Positions 1 through 13,229 of a stretch of 64,000 nucleotides of DNA are shown piece after piece. A model generated the notes under the pieces. It did not search any database. It was not told the DNA's origin and worked only from the letters and a program-made list of their open reading frames with translations. Each line of letters begins with the position of its first letter. The first letter of the stretch is position 1. The stretch covers positions 179,501 to 243,500 of the forward strand of contig JAQFVV010012973.1 in the NCBI GenBank assembly GCA_028023455.1, in the 5' to 3' direction. The stretch is from Epiperipatus broadwayi (taxonomy: Eukaryota > Onychophora > Udeonychophora > Euonychophora > Peripatidae). The translations under genes and the position numbers were made by a program.

Positions 1-429
1 ACAATATTCTCAATTAGTAAGATCTTTATTTACATTCTGTTTATATTCATTTTGAAATTCCAATTTTTTTAAAAACTTGTAATTTGTTTGAAAAAATAAA
101 AATTACAGAATTATATATAAAAACTTTACCAATGAGAAATATTGCAGAGAAAATATTCTTAAAACCTATAAATCAGCCTTTCCAATAATGTTCCTTATTT
201 TTCAACCATTTATTTCTAAAAATTATGATGCTATAGGTATCAACTAGATTGTACAAAATTTATTTCAAAAGTTTAAAGCATTTTGCATAAATAGAAAAAG
301 ACAGAAAGCAGCATAGAAAAGCAATTTTTCTCCCAGCATGTGAAACTGTAAAGGTGAATTATCTAGGTTGTTTTCAGATAAGTTTTATCAGTGTATTATA
401 GGCAGATTTTTAAACAATTTTTATAAGTT
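1..429. other. AT-rich spacer, no gene seen
   Basis: The DNA is AT-rich with homopolymer A and T runs. I see no coding similarity, RNA gene or repeat shared with the rest of the window. Confidence 0.5.
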
Positions 430-760
430 TGAGTATGTAATTATAGGGGATTTGAACCCAGATTTTCTAGTTTTCTTTAGTCATTCACTCCAGCTTATAC
501 AAAAAATACACAAGACCACATTTAAATACACTTTAATATACAAATTTTGTGCTAAATCATCATCTTCCATATATATAATCAATGCTCAATTTATATTAAG
601 ATTGCAAATCTTCAAACTTTAATGGACTGGCTTCAATCTTCTCCACTCTCCAATTCTTCGGCCATTTATATTATTGAAAATCTGATGATGGCACATTGAA
701 AGCCCTTGTTTTCCAATTTTAATGTGTCATAGCCATGTTGACCATAAGTCTACCACATTG
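430..760 (-). repeat. Hammerhead/tRNA-like repeat, diverged copy with ribozyme deleted
   Basis: The sequence matches the family copies at 34.7, 46.2 and 53.4 kb. On the minus strand it carries a B-box-like GGTTCAAATCC (449-459 on the plus strand reads GGATTTGAACC) and the conserved body with the TTTAATGGAC and CTTCTCCACTCTCCAATTCT segments. The ribozyme is missing: the sequence jumps from the stem II remnant (about 550) to the TCATCATCTTCC segment that normally lies beyond the core. Short open frames here are chance reading of the repeat. Confidence 0.75.
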
Positions 761-1540
761 TTTGCATTTTATTTTTTAAAGTAATTTTATTAATTGTTTT
801 GCATTTAAATTTGTTTTAAATATATATTTTATCCCATAAGCAATTTAACCATATTGATTTTTAAATTTATTTATTTTTAATACTTTTTAAATATAAATTA
901 AAATATTATTTAAAAATAAGAAGCCAAAAACTTTCTTTAAAAAAATTATATTAAATCTAAACATGGGAATATGAACTGTAATAACAAAATATTATAAATA
1001 CTACTATAAAGACATTTCAGATAATATTAGATACAACAAGAAAAAAAGAATGGTCTTAAAATATGAAATAATGGAATAAAAATTATAAAATGAAAGCTAA
1101 TCATGATTTCATAAAAATTAAAATAGCATGGAAGCAATATTTAAATTTAAACCTGGAATTAGGCTGATGTTTCAGGTATTAATGATTTTCATTCTGAATA
1201 AACTATTTCACTTATTATTTATCCAGACTTATTTTAGATCTTCATGGTCTGTATTCTACATTAAAGCAGTCAGTTAAAACCTTTGGAATGTATTAAGTCA
1301 TATAATGAAAGGATAATAAAAGGGGGTGTATACATAAATGAAATAAAACCAGAATTAAATAGGATGTTAATAGAAAAAGATAAAAGAAAATAATAGTTTT
1401 TTATTTAATATATATAGATTTTTAAAAAGGAATTAGTTGTGTTTAAGTTGTGATTGTAATAGGAAAGGGGAGTGAGATAAGGTAAAAAAAAGAAAATTTT
1501 GGTTCTGGATATATTTTGTAATTTTTAATTAATTTAATTT
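761..1540. other. AT-rich spacer
   Basis: Nothing recognisable was found. The stretch has long A/T runs, no CpG-containing block and no similarity to the repeats described elsewhere. Confidence 0.5.
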
Positions 1541-4500
1541 TTTTTTTTTTGGAATATGTGATATTTATTGTATATATTGTAACAGTCAAGTTTGTACATT
1601 CGCGTAACAGAATTCAGATTCCAAGCAAAAGAGACCGAAGCTGACCAGACTATGTCTGTGACATCCCGAGTCCGACCACACTTCAACTTGTAAGCCAGGA
1701 TTCCAAGACTCAAGACCCTATGAATGACCACCTTGAAATTACACGTAGTATACCTCTTTCCACATGGCCAACATAGGTCACGGAGAAGCAATAAGACTCT
1801 GATAATTAAAAGAGAGGTTCTTAATTGACTAAAATATCACTAAATTTGATTTAACTTAATGCATAGTTTTCACATATATAGACTATAAATAGTAATTAGA
1901 ATTGGATTGAATTAGATCAATAACAAAACAGAGAATGAAATACATTAAATTAATTAAATATTTATTTACAATTGGCATGAAATTGATAAGTTTTACACAT
2001 TTCAGCGTCGAATGTACGCCAACATTTGATAATTACGAAAACACATTCCCTTTTTATATACAGTTCAAAATAGCTTTACATAAATAATTTTTATACAATT
2101 CAAAATAGCTTTATATAAATACTTTCATTTAACTTTCATAAATGGGTTTAACATGTGCCCATCTTATGAGTTGCTTTTCAATTAATACATAATTAATCAC
2201 TACGTTATGCCTATAAATCTCGATAAGCCAAATCCTATTACATTTGTGGCTGGTATATAAATAATTATATTAAACTTTGATCATGAATTCATTTACTAAA
2301 ATATACAATTTAATTTAATAATGAGCGCATAAACCCGCTCAAGTAATGATCGATCGAACATGGCTTTCGAGAGAAAATTTCAGAATGCTGAAAGCGTTAT
2401 GTTAAGGTGAGAGAGTTGGCTGAAATAGATTTTACCAATGCTCTATGGCACAGGTAAACAATAATAGGAAAAGTCACTCTGCGGATGGATGAAATAATTT
2501 CAGGGTTCTTGCGACAAACGCCGGTACCCTGTAACCGATCGCAATGCTGCGTGAAAAGGAACATTGTGTTCAGGAATGGCGGGGGTCTTACGTGCTAACC
2601 TGGCCTTGGCTCAGGCTTCACTACTGCTCTACCCTATAAGAAAAGATGTGCTGGCAACACCGTGGCTCCATCTTGAGATACGTATATTACGTATAGCAGC
2701 AAAGCGAGAATATTTTTATAAAATAATATCACATCCGCCAAGCAAAGAATAGTATATTTCATACTATGAAATACGAGTTAATAGCATATTAGCTCTATCA
2801 AATTGGGAACCAACTCTTGTGTAGCCTGGTAATAAACGTCTATGCTACAAAAGGGGATATTACTACATCTGTACTTTGACATGTTCGATCTAGTAAGTTA
2901 CTTATAGATAATAAATATTTAAGGAGGGAAAGTATATTTCTATGGACTTAAGAATTTAAATGTCAAATATACTTATAAATATGATCAAGGCTAAATTTAA
3001 TTCTTAAATAAACTTATCAAGTTAAGTTTTTTTAAAAGGTTGATTAACAGAGCCACATTTCACATAATAAATCATTTAAATAATAAAAAATATAGGATTT
3101 TGAAACAGTGCAGAGAAGTTGACGCAATAAACAATTTACACGAAGATTTTCAAATAATATCTTCTTAAAAAGTTGAAATTAAGTGCCACTGTTTCGAAAT
3201 ATTGGCATATAAAATATAATAAGTATTTAAAATAAGCAAAGAAATATAGACACAACTGCAATGATATAACTTTAAATTAGACACTTATAAAGTACTTTAA
3301 ATGAAAGGAAAATATAAAATTACTCAGATTATTTAAACTTTAACAACATGAAATTTTGGATAGCAATTGACATATTTAAAATATTAATTAAATGGATTTA
3401 AGTTTTGGTTACATTTAGCTTTATCATTATTTTAAAAGAAAGTTAGCTAACTTATATAGATATATTTACATAAAGAATTACACAGAATTACAAAGAGCTC
3501 TGCAGTTTGAAAAATAAAACGGTACCGGTATTTTATCTGGACTGCAAGTTCTTGGCTGTAGTTTTGATGAGTTTTACCGGGCGGCTGATGGCATCATCTT
3601 TCCCATTATGTTAGGCTCGTCTCTTCTATCGGCATGATGGTGGTTTAGGCATTTCGACGAGAGAAACCCCGTTCTCCCGCGGAGTAACAGCAATAAGATG
3701 CCCGCTTTTAGCCGGACATGTTAAACATTAACAATTGTGAAGACTGGCTGCAATTCTCACTAACAATATGGCTGTCTATCTATAACAATATGGCTCTCTG
3801 TTCCTTGTTAAAATACAGAGTATTTATATCTTTTCCTTATCGGAATCTCTCGCCTCAAGACTCACTAAACTCAGGAATTTAATTAAATATTTTTCAATTT
3901 ATAATCCAGATCTTAGATAACTTATGTTAGAAACATTCCATAAGCTATTATTATAATTAAGATTTTTCGTTGCAAACAATTGTCCAATTTAGATTTTAAA
4001 ATAACTTACTCTTATCTAAGGAGATTTTAATTAGTAAATTTTGAACTAGTTTTACTTTTTACGAATTCCAGGTGTGGTCGTTAATGACACTTGTTTACAA
4101 TCAAAAATCTTTTTAATTACTTGACCAGCTTTTAATCTTACATATAATAGAAACTCTTTCTATTTAAAAACAACCTTTTAACATTTTTTTAAAACGAAAA
4201 CATTTTTAACATATTTATTTAAAATAATTTACAAACATTTTGATATAGCTTTTAAATATATTTTCGAGAAACTTTTCCCTGAAATATATTTAAAACAAGA
4301 AATCTTTTAACAATTTTTAAAGAAACATTTAATAGTATTTTTAGATAACAGCTTTTACATATTTTAAATCTTGTCTTTCTTCTATATAGCACAGATTATA
4401 TATCCACATACAAAATTACAATATTAAACAACAAAATTAATAATTTACTCTTAACTTAAATAATATAATAAACATTTTTAGAAATATTAAATAACTTTAG

Positions 4501-4620
4501 TACGCTATAATTTTACTAATCCTATCTAATTATAGCGTTGGTTCGCACGCAAATATATAATACTGTTTATACAGACATGAGCGAATTTTAGATTTATTAA
4601 CATTTAAATAGGTTGGAACT
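1541..4620. other. CpG-retaining block of unknown origin
   Basis: This block differs in composition from its surroundings. CpG dinucleotides are frequent in sub-blocks 1590-1800, 1990-2040, 2300-2720 and 3520-3720 (for example GATCGATCGA near 2350 and TTCGACGAG near 3650), while they are nearly absent elsewhere. Open frames of 62-85 codons lie in it (1534-1791 minus, 2564-2752 plus), but their translations resemble no family I know. It could be a young element that has not decayed, an unmethylated regulatory region, or part of a large DNA element. The only internal repetition I see is a short duplication of a CAAAATAGCTTTA segment near 2065-2115. Confidence 0.45.
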
Positions 4621-4699
4621 TAGCACAGATGAGAGTGTCATTAGGTTTGATGGTGAAACGATAGGGGCTTGGAAAGTTATCATTTCAATATATATTATT

Positions 4700-4806
4700 T
4701 TAGTGTGCCTTGAAAAAGACTATAAAAAATAGTTGAAACGTTGGATTTCTTTTTCATGATTATAGTCATAAAAAATAAAGTTTTAAAAAGAAGGAGTTAG
4801 TTTGTT
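4700..4806 (+). mobile_element. Penelope-like element terminal fragment
   Basis: The segment reads CCTTGAAAAAGA, then a hairpin ACTAT/ATAGT, then TGAAACGTTGGA, followed by AATAAAGTTTT-AAAAAGAAGGAG. The same order occurs at the ends of the Penelope-like insertion at 61.66 and 63.7 kb, where the hairpin is ACTGT/ACAGT. It is therefore a solo end of the same or a related family. No coding part accompanies it. Confidence 0.6.
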
Positions 4807-4809
4807 TTA

Positions 4810-5510
4810 TTTCTATATTATATACAATTTAATATATTATTAAAAATAGTTTTCTTAATGATTAAAATTTAACACTTGTTTGTTTATAAAAGTTTATATA
4901 TTATATACAATTATATTTGATCAAGTACATGTATTAATTTGTCATTTACTAAAAGCTGTAAATTATTGAATAATTTTTGTTAATATTATTTTAAAGTCAC
5001 ACATAAATATATATTTTTGTGTACTCTTACATTTATATTAACTTTTCGATTTAATTTTGCTTTACTGAATATTATTATTATATTTTACTAAAATAGTGGA
5101 AAATTTATTCAATATATTTACTTTATTACTTTGTTTATAAATGTTTCTCACTTTTTTTTTTTAATAGGAGCAAAATGTTTTCTATTTTAATCTTTTCACA
5201 AATGGCCTTTGCATAAATTGATTTAATATATTAAAGCAAATCACCAAAATATTTAAATGTTTTGGTAATAAAATTTTGCTGACTAGTTAGTATATTTTAT
5301 GCTTAATTTTGTAAAATGTTATCACTAAATATAAACAAATATTTAAAAAATCAAAAACAGGAAATATATTTTTTGCAATTGAATTGATTAAGCACAAACT
5401 TTGATATGTTGTAAGGAAGCAGATTTTTATTTATGATTAAAGATAATATTTGACAATATCAATACATAAAGATTTCTAGTTTATTGATCTTTATGAAAAT
5501 ATTATTATAT
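4810..5510. other. AT-rich spacer
   Basis: AT-rich DNA with no gene, RNA or shared repeat that I can identify. Confidence 0.45.
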
Positions 5511-5512
5511 TC

Positions 5513-5877
5513 AAAATAAAATAGAAAATCATATAACATTACAACACTGGCCAAAAATCATCTTTTGATATTAAAGATGGTCGATTGTTGAAGTGAATTA
5601 TGGGAAGGCAATTTTATTTTCTATATATATTGTTTGTATTTTGGTGAATTTCATTTGAAAAGTAGATGCAATCTACTTTTCAAATCTATTTCAAATCTGT
5701 TTAAAATATGTAAAACATAATATTTTCTGTCTGTTAAAAGTATGTAAACACTATTTTTCATAAATGAATAAAATGCTTTTGAGATTAAAAGTAGATGCAA
5801 CTATACTTATGACATAATTTTAGTACAATTTTGTTTTTGGCTAGTTTTGTAATGTTATATGATTTTCTGTTTTATTT
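5513..5877. mobile_element. Short inverted-repeat (MITE-like) element
   Basis: Inverted repeats of about 44 bp, with about three mismatches, sit at 5515-5558 (ATAGAAAATCATATAACATT onward) and 5835-5876. The enclosed 280 bp has no coding capacity. It contains a perfect 15-bp hairpin (5653-5667 with 5671-5685, loop GCA). The inner ends read ACTGGCCAAAAA, which resembles Tc1-like inverted repeats. Flanking AT-rich sequence makes any target duplication ambiguous. The class is unassigned. Confidence 0.55.
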
Positions 5878-5879
5878 AT

Positions 5880-8800
5880 TATTAATAGTATAGCATTAAG
5901 CAGTATTTAATTTTCTCTTATACCCAACTATATTACTAAAGTATCTATATTGAATATTCAATCACAAATCATATTTTTATTATGATAATATAATTCATTT
6001 ATAAAACTGGCAATAACAACAATGTCATATAGCAATTTTGTTTATTAATGATAAAAGAGAAACTTGTAGTCACATTTTCATAAAAATAATTATATTTGGG
6101 TACTACTTTGGTACATCATAAATGTATGAAAGTATATGATTTGTTAATTTTTATTCTTGTTTTAGTCCTGAGACAAAGCTTTCAGTTACAACATGCTTTA
6201 TTTTAGCTAAAACTATACATGATCATATATGCATAACTTTTTCAGGTGCTTTAATTTTAAGAATTAATCAAATGATAGATGGAGAGCAATTGTGTGATTA
6301 TTAGTTCTTTTATCAAATCCTTATCATCTTCTCAGTTGTTTATCCATTTTTTATGTTACATATCCATTTACTTAAGCTATTTCATATAATGCTAGTGTCC
6401 ATTTTGATTACATTCTTGATAAAATATTTGCATTGCATTTTATAATTAGCCATGAGTGTTTTACATAATCTGGCAACAAACTGGAATTTTTTTCTTGGAT
6501 TATAAGCAGACTTATGTAGTTTTTTTTTACAAGTGTTATTAAGCAAATGATTATCTAAATATTTCTGACATGGGTATGAAGCTGCTACTTTATATTATCA
6601 AATACCAATGAAGATTGAGTATTAGTTAATAGGTTTGTACACAAATTATATTAATTCTACCACAAGCTAATAGTCAAATAAGTGTTGTAATGACTGTAAA
6701 TCCAATATGAGCATTGTAATATGAAACTGTCTTTATTACTGATGGTAAAAACATTATATTCCTACAAATATTCAGTTTATTTGGAAAGATTTATATTCTT
6801 CAATTTATTGTTAATTTATAAATAACTTAGAATTTTATAATAAAAATTTTATAAAAACTATGATAAATCCATCATTGAAATGTAATAAATTAAGAGAAGA
6901 CAAAACATTAAATATAACTTTAATACATATTTATTTGTTTACTTTTAAAATTAATGATTGTATATATGTTGCTCACTTGTTAGAAATGATTATTGTCAAT
7001 AGTTATATTTTTTTTAGTTTTGATAATTTACATTTTATTTTCTATCTGATTTATATTGTAAGGAATAGCATACTACACAATCATTCCTGACAAGATTAGC
7101 TCACTTATTAAATCAAGTCCATTATGAAATTTACACTAATAATGGAAAGTTTATTTAATTATTATTGACATTCATATGTATATGTACAACACATATTAGC
7201 AATTAATTAAAGAAGTCATAATAAATTATTGTTTTATAATGAATCATTTAGCACAACAAATATTATAGGAAATGATATTATAAATACACTATTTGATAAG
7301 CTTTAATAGATTGTTATACATTCTAAACTGAACAATAGTGTGACATAATCAGAAGTTAAGTGACTTGGAGATGACCTGATGTCTAGTTAGGTAGCTGGGA
7401 AACAAAGTATGAAAGTAAAACTATGATTGATTATTTTATTTTTTTATTAATGAAATGTACTTAACAATGGGCAACCATGTCAATCTAACCAGAAATGAAG
7501 ATCTTAGTGGATTGCAAGACATAAGCACAGACTGTATAAATGCAAAAATCTTTTAGAAAGCTTTCTTCTTGACAACAATGCATCTGCTATCATGAACTAA
7601 CAGCAATTGAGTTAAAATTTCAAACACAAAAATATAATCTTTTATTTGAATTACAGTAGTTTCTTTAAATCAAGTACTGTATTATAAATTTTATTAAATT
7701 TAGCAGAGAGAGTTATGAAATGAAAATTAAAAACAATTTATAGATTTTCACAATAACTAGATTATTTTCTGATATTTTTAAATCTTGTCAGCAAAAGAAA
7801 ACTAAATCTGATAATAATTAAAGCAAAAATGGAATAATTTATTTAACATATATATATAAATTCTTATATATAAAAAAAGTAATTTATGATTATAAATAAT
7901 TTCTAATGTTATTTTGAGATGCAAATGAGGTAAAGGAAAACATGCTGTTGTGTGACTGCTTTCTTCCCTAACATGTTTGCATAAGATCTCTATTTTTTTT
8001 TTCTACTTTATTCTAACATCTGAGAAAATGCTTGTGGTTCAAAAAGAAGAAGCATGCACAGGAATATTTAGAGAGGAAATAGCTAAGGATCTATGTGTTT
8101 ATTTTAAATGATGCCAGGAGACATCACTACATGATCAATCCTTTGCTAAAGAAAATGATTTGGTGAGCTAAACTGCTTATTGGAAATTACTACACCTAAA
8201 TCTCATAAACTACTAACTACTACTAGAATGATTCTATGAACTTTGTCTCAACTATCATTTTTGATCAAGAAATTATTGTAAATTTTGTTTGATTTTTCTT
8301 TTATCTGTGTTTTATTTTTATACTCCGATGGAGCACTTCACAGTTTATGCTGTGAAAATTTTTATTTTTTAGAGTTAGCAGAGAAGAGAAAGGGGATAGT
8401 TAACTTAGTTATTTTCTTTTTTATAATTGTAAATAAAATCTAGGTCAGTTCATCAATTTTCTAGCTACTTAACATTAGGTTATCTATGTATATATTGAGA
8501 TAAGATTCCCATCTATTTTTACATAAATTAAATTACAACACTTGTAAATTACAAAATTCATTTTACATGTTATATATTATTTCAGTGTGAATGACTAATC
8601 AACTAGTATAAATTCTTTTATCTATCATATATGTATTCAACTTAGATTGGGAGGACTTAAATCAAATAGATCACTTTTACAGTAATAAATCACAATATTA
8701 TTATAAATAAGACAATAGATGTTTAATTTAGTAAGTTAGAATCGCAGTCATTTTAAATCATTAATATTTATTTTTCTTGGATATTTCATAACTGTGTAAG

Positions 8801-8895
8801 TAATAAGCATCATAAATGGATTTCTACCATAGGGTAAAAGGGTATGGATTTACAAAATTATTAACTGATAGAATGATAGAAATTCATATTTGACA
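5880..8895. other. AT-rich spacer without recognisable gene
   Basis: Three kilobases of AT-rich DNA. Open frames such as 6860-7090 (76 codons, plus) consist of low-complexity hydrophobic codons expected by chance at this composition. No RNA gene or shared repeat was found. Confidence 0.5.
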
Positions 8896-8901
8896 CATGT
8901 A

Positions 8902-9175
<274 letters not shown>

Positions 9176-9179
9176 GATT

Positions 9180-11461
9180 ACATACTTTATTTCTAAATTC
9201 ATATTATCATTGTTAATAAATGTTAAATAGTTTGCATTATTCTGGTCTCTGATTTATTGAGTTGTCATGGCATTCAACAGTCCACCAATTAATATGCATA
9301 CACCTATTTCATTTTCATATAATAGTTTTATGGTAAATTAAGTGTTTTAAATGCTAGTTGTAACCTATACAGAGGTATGGAAGTTGCTTTGTGTATCTGA
9401 TCATATCTGTTAAGGGAGTCAAAGGCAATATTCTCCTTGGGCTTGAATATTAGGGCATAACAGAATTAGAAATGGGTGAGAGGTGGATGAACTAACCTAA
9501 GTTGTACATGATATTAATAAATAGGTATAGAGCTAGTCAATTAAAAGTACATGCAATCATTGGTTAGGCATTTCAGCAAGTTTTAATCAGCATTCTACCC
9601 AAAGACCCAAAGTCTGACCATAGTTAGATGTGACTTTTTCCCTTTCCCAGCTGAGTAGAACTCTGTGAACCATGTCATCTGGGGCAGCCAATTGTGGTGC
9701 ATTGAACCATAGTTTCCAGACTGTTAAATCTACATTATATCCTAGTCCCCAGGCTATTTTCCCATCTATTACAATATATACAAACTGATTTATCCTAATA
9801 TTTCTATAATATTTTCAGTAAGCATTATTATCTTCATGCATTATATTACTTTTTCATGTTTTAGTATATCACTTTATAACCTACTAAAATGATTAGTCAT
9901 CATTTATTTATTTATTAAAAACCAATTAATTATTGTAAATAAATGCTTTGTAAAATATGTGGCACTGACTGGCAGCCATGTGTTTTTCCACATGACCATG
10001 ACAGTTTTCAGTGTTATGAGGATGCTAATAAATATAGCATTCAAAAGTTTTAAAGAATGTTATATGAAATAGAATAAATAGCTTAAAGTAAAGTATTAAA
10101 TGTAATAACAATATATAATAAATTATTAAATATCATATTTTAAAATAATAATATAATAGGTTTGTTAAAGTGTTTAATTTAAGAGAAACAAATTATATAA
10201 ACTATGTTAGAACAGTTTCTCTTATCAAAGATTAAAAAAATGTACTAGTATTAAAAAAAGATTTTCAATAATTAAATTTAAAAATGAGTTAATAAAAAGA
10301 TTAAAACTGTTTTAGGATATGAGATTCAAAAACAAAGAAAAACTCAAGCAATTTAATAATTACTGAGTTTTGAAAATAAAATCAATTATATAATGATGAT
10401 ATTTTTCAAATTCATTCATTTAAAATAAAATAAGGCAAAAAAGGTATTGAAATGAAGAGATTATCAAAAATGTTAAATACAAGAGGTCAAAACCTATATC
10501 TAGTCAATTTTTTTTCAATTAATTTATCTGAATTCTTATCATATTCAAGTTGCATTGAATCATCATTAGGATGACCAAGTAGAAAACAGGAACAACTTTT
10601 GACTGTCTGAAATCTAATTGAACACTTTGTGAATCTTATCAAGTTATTTAAAAGGAATCTCTACTCAAAATGAAAGAAAAATGCTAAAACCTCAAATTTT
10701 AAAAACAAAATTTTGTTAGGGAAAGATTAAAAAAAAAAAAAAGATTTTGCTAAAGGTTATTGTAGAAAATTGTAAAGAAAGTAACTTATTTATAAATAAA
10801 ATCAATTAAGTCATATCACCATGGCAGAAATAATAGGCCACAAGAAAAAATCTTTACAATGAACTGACTGTAGAGAATTCTGGAAACAACTTTTATGTTA
10901 TGTAAATTTTAAAAAAAGAAAAGAATGTGATTTATTAATTGTTATCTAACATATTAACCATTTTAAGTTTTATTTTATGACATCTTAGAAAATATTTAAT
11001 TCTAACAAACTATAACTTTTATAATTTTTATGTCCAAATGCAGCTGACTTAAAACAATATTTGGAGGAATATATAAATTACCAATGAATAATTTATTTTT
11101 GTGTGGCAGTAAAACTTCAACCCAAATAGAGTTAATATTATCATTCTAAATTGTAATTTTATTACAAAACATTCTTTTTTAATGCTATGAGAACACCTCC
11201 ACTCCTTGATCAAAAATTAAGAAGTGATTTTTTCTGAAAATCTGATGCATTCTATCAATACATTTTTGTCCAAATAAGAACTATTTAACCATGTTTTTGT
11301 TAACTTAATTAAATCATAATTTTGTATGATAAAGATTATTAAATTAAGTATGAAGTTCTCTGGAATTCTGATAAATGCAATTTATATGATCATTATTTCT
11401 ATACATTATCAAAAAGACTATCCAAAGTTTTTGTTTGATCAATATCTTCTGATCCAGTTAA
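9180..11461. other. AT-rich spacer, possible ancient repeat fragments
   Basis: Most of this stretch holds nothing recognisable. The part at 9580-9780 is somewhat less AT-rich and shares a GCATTGAACCATAG-like string with the candidate tRNA-like segment at 30.7 kb, so it may be an old SINE fragment. No coding signal was found. Confidence 0.4.
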
Positions 11462-12275
11462 ATATAAATGTTTGTAATTATAAATTTATTAAATGCACAT
11501 TGATTACGTAAATAATATTTACTGAGGCTATAACCTCGAGAATATGCATGTAAAATGTGATAGTAGGGACCTCTACAGGTGTTTAACCACAAGCTTACAT
11601 TATGGAAGAACAGAGGGGAACCTCTTTACTTCAACCTACTTTCTATTTAAATAGGTGAAGCTGAAGCGGTTAGATCTGCGAGCGTGAAGCTATTCAATAC
11701 TTCACTGATTAAGTCCACATTTCTTATTACACATTAATACTCATGAAATCTTTCGATTTACAATGAGTCAATGGAAAGATTTTATAATTAGAAATCTATT
11801 ACAGTAATTTAAAGTTGTAATTATAAATTTATTAAACGCACATTGATTATGTAAGTAATATTTACTGAGGCCATAATCTCAAGAATATGCGAGTAAAATG
11901 CGATAGTAGGGACCTCTACAGGTGTTTAACCACAAACTTACATTATGGAAGAAAAGAGGGGAATCTCTTTACTTCAGCCTACTTTTTATTTAAATAGGTG
12001 AAGCTGAAACGGTTAGATCTGCAAGCGTGAAGCTATTCAATACTTCAGTGATTGAGTATTAATGTGTAATAAGAAATATGAACTTAATCAGTGAAGTATT
12101 GAATAGCTTCACACTCACAGATCTAACCACTTCAGTTTCACCTATTTAAATAGAAAGTAGGTTGAAGTAAAGAGGTTCCCCTCTTTTCTTCCATAATGTA
12201 AGCTTGTGGTTAAACACCTGTAGAGGTCCCTACTATCGCATTTTACATGCATATTCTCAAGATATAAATGTTTGT
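11462..12275. mobile_element. Fold-back composite retroposon with 14-bp target duplication
   Basis: Three copies of one roughly 250-bp unit lie between perfect 14-bp direct repeats ATATAAATGTTTGT (11462-11475 and 12262-12275). Copy A (plus, from 11476) and copy B (plus, from 11817) are in tandem at an offset of about 343 bp. Copy C (about 12054-12261) is inverted and joins copy B tail to tail. Shared landmarks are GTAGGGACCTCTACAGGTGT, TATTTAAATAGGTGAAGCTG and GAAGCTATTCAATACTTCA. The unit has no open frame and no homology I recognise. The target duplication shows one insertion event delivered the tandem-plus-inverted composite. Its length is typical of target-primed reverse transcription. 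Confidence 0.75.
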
Positions 12276-13229
12276 TAAATGAATCATATAATGGATATAA
12301 TAAAGCAATTTTAAGCCAGAATTCACAATTTAATAAATCATTTACAGAATCTTGCTTAATAGATATATATATACAATAGTGAAAAAATTTTAGTTTTTAA
12401 TTTATACCAAACAATTGTATTAATAATTTTGTCACTTATATAGATTTCAATATCACTTGTTGAAGTATCCACATGAATTCTAGTCAAAAAAAAAAAATAT
12501 TTCATGTTTATCTTTTGGTATAACAGCTTTAAAATTGTCCCTGCTACTAGATTTTTAAACTTGTATATTTTAATATGCAATAACTCATTTAAAAAAATTT
12601 TTTTTTTGAGTAATCAACGATAATAAAATCAGTATTATCATTTTCACAAATTTCAGTATTTTTTAAAATCCATATTATCACTATAATTATCCTTCAAGAT
12701 TGTTACATTTTTATCTTCATTTAAAATTCCAACATTTTTTTTATTCACATATACATTTTGTTTATTTGTCTTTAAATGAGAAACAGATTTCAGTCTTTAC
12801 TATCCTTTTTAATTTTATCATTTATAATATCTTTATTTAAGTTATCATTTAGTATGATATTTTTTCCTGGAATAACACCTTGAATGATATATTTATTTTT
12901 ATCAATCATTTATCATCTCAAGACTGAGATAAAGACTTATCTATATCAATACTTTGATTTAAAAAAATAAAATGATTAATCGTATTCATTTTTGAATTAG
13001 ACTGCAAAGTATTTAATAAATTATCCTTATTTTGTTTGCACAAAAGAAGAAATTGTTTCTTTATTTGTTACATAACTGAAGTGTTTAAAATGTTAACAGT
13101 TTTTATTAGTCACTTATTAGACTAAAAATTATCCAATAATGAATATTTTTGTAGTGTAATTTTCATTACATCACTCTCATGCAAGATAGGGAATGTTTTC
13201 TATCCATTTTTAGCATCTTGTGAAGGGAG
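12276..13229. other. AT-rich spacer
   Basis: No gene or shared repeat was recognised. Open frames, such as 12356-12580 minus, are low-complexity. Confidence 0.45.

Noticed and set aside
449-459. tRNA gene at the B-box-like string
   Set aside because: No acceptor stem, anticodon arm or full cloverleaf can be formed, and the string is part of the interspersed repeat.
675-700. CTGATGATGG followed by GAAAG in the repeat body as a second ribozyme on the other strand
   Set aside because: The intervening bases cannot form stem II and other copies do not keep GAAA at this place.
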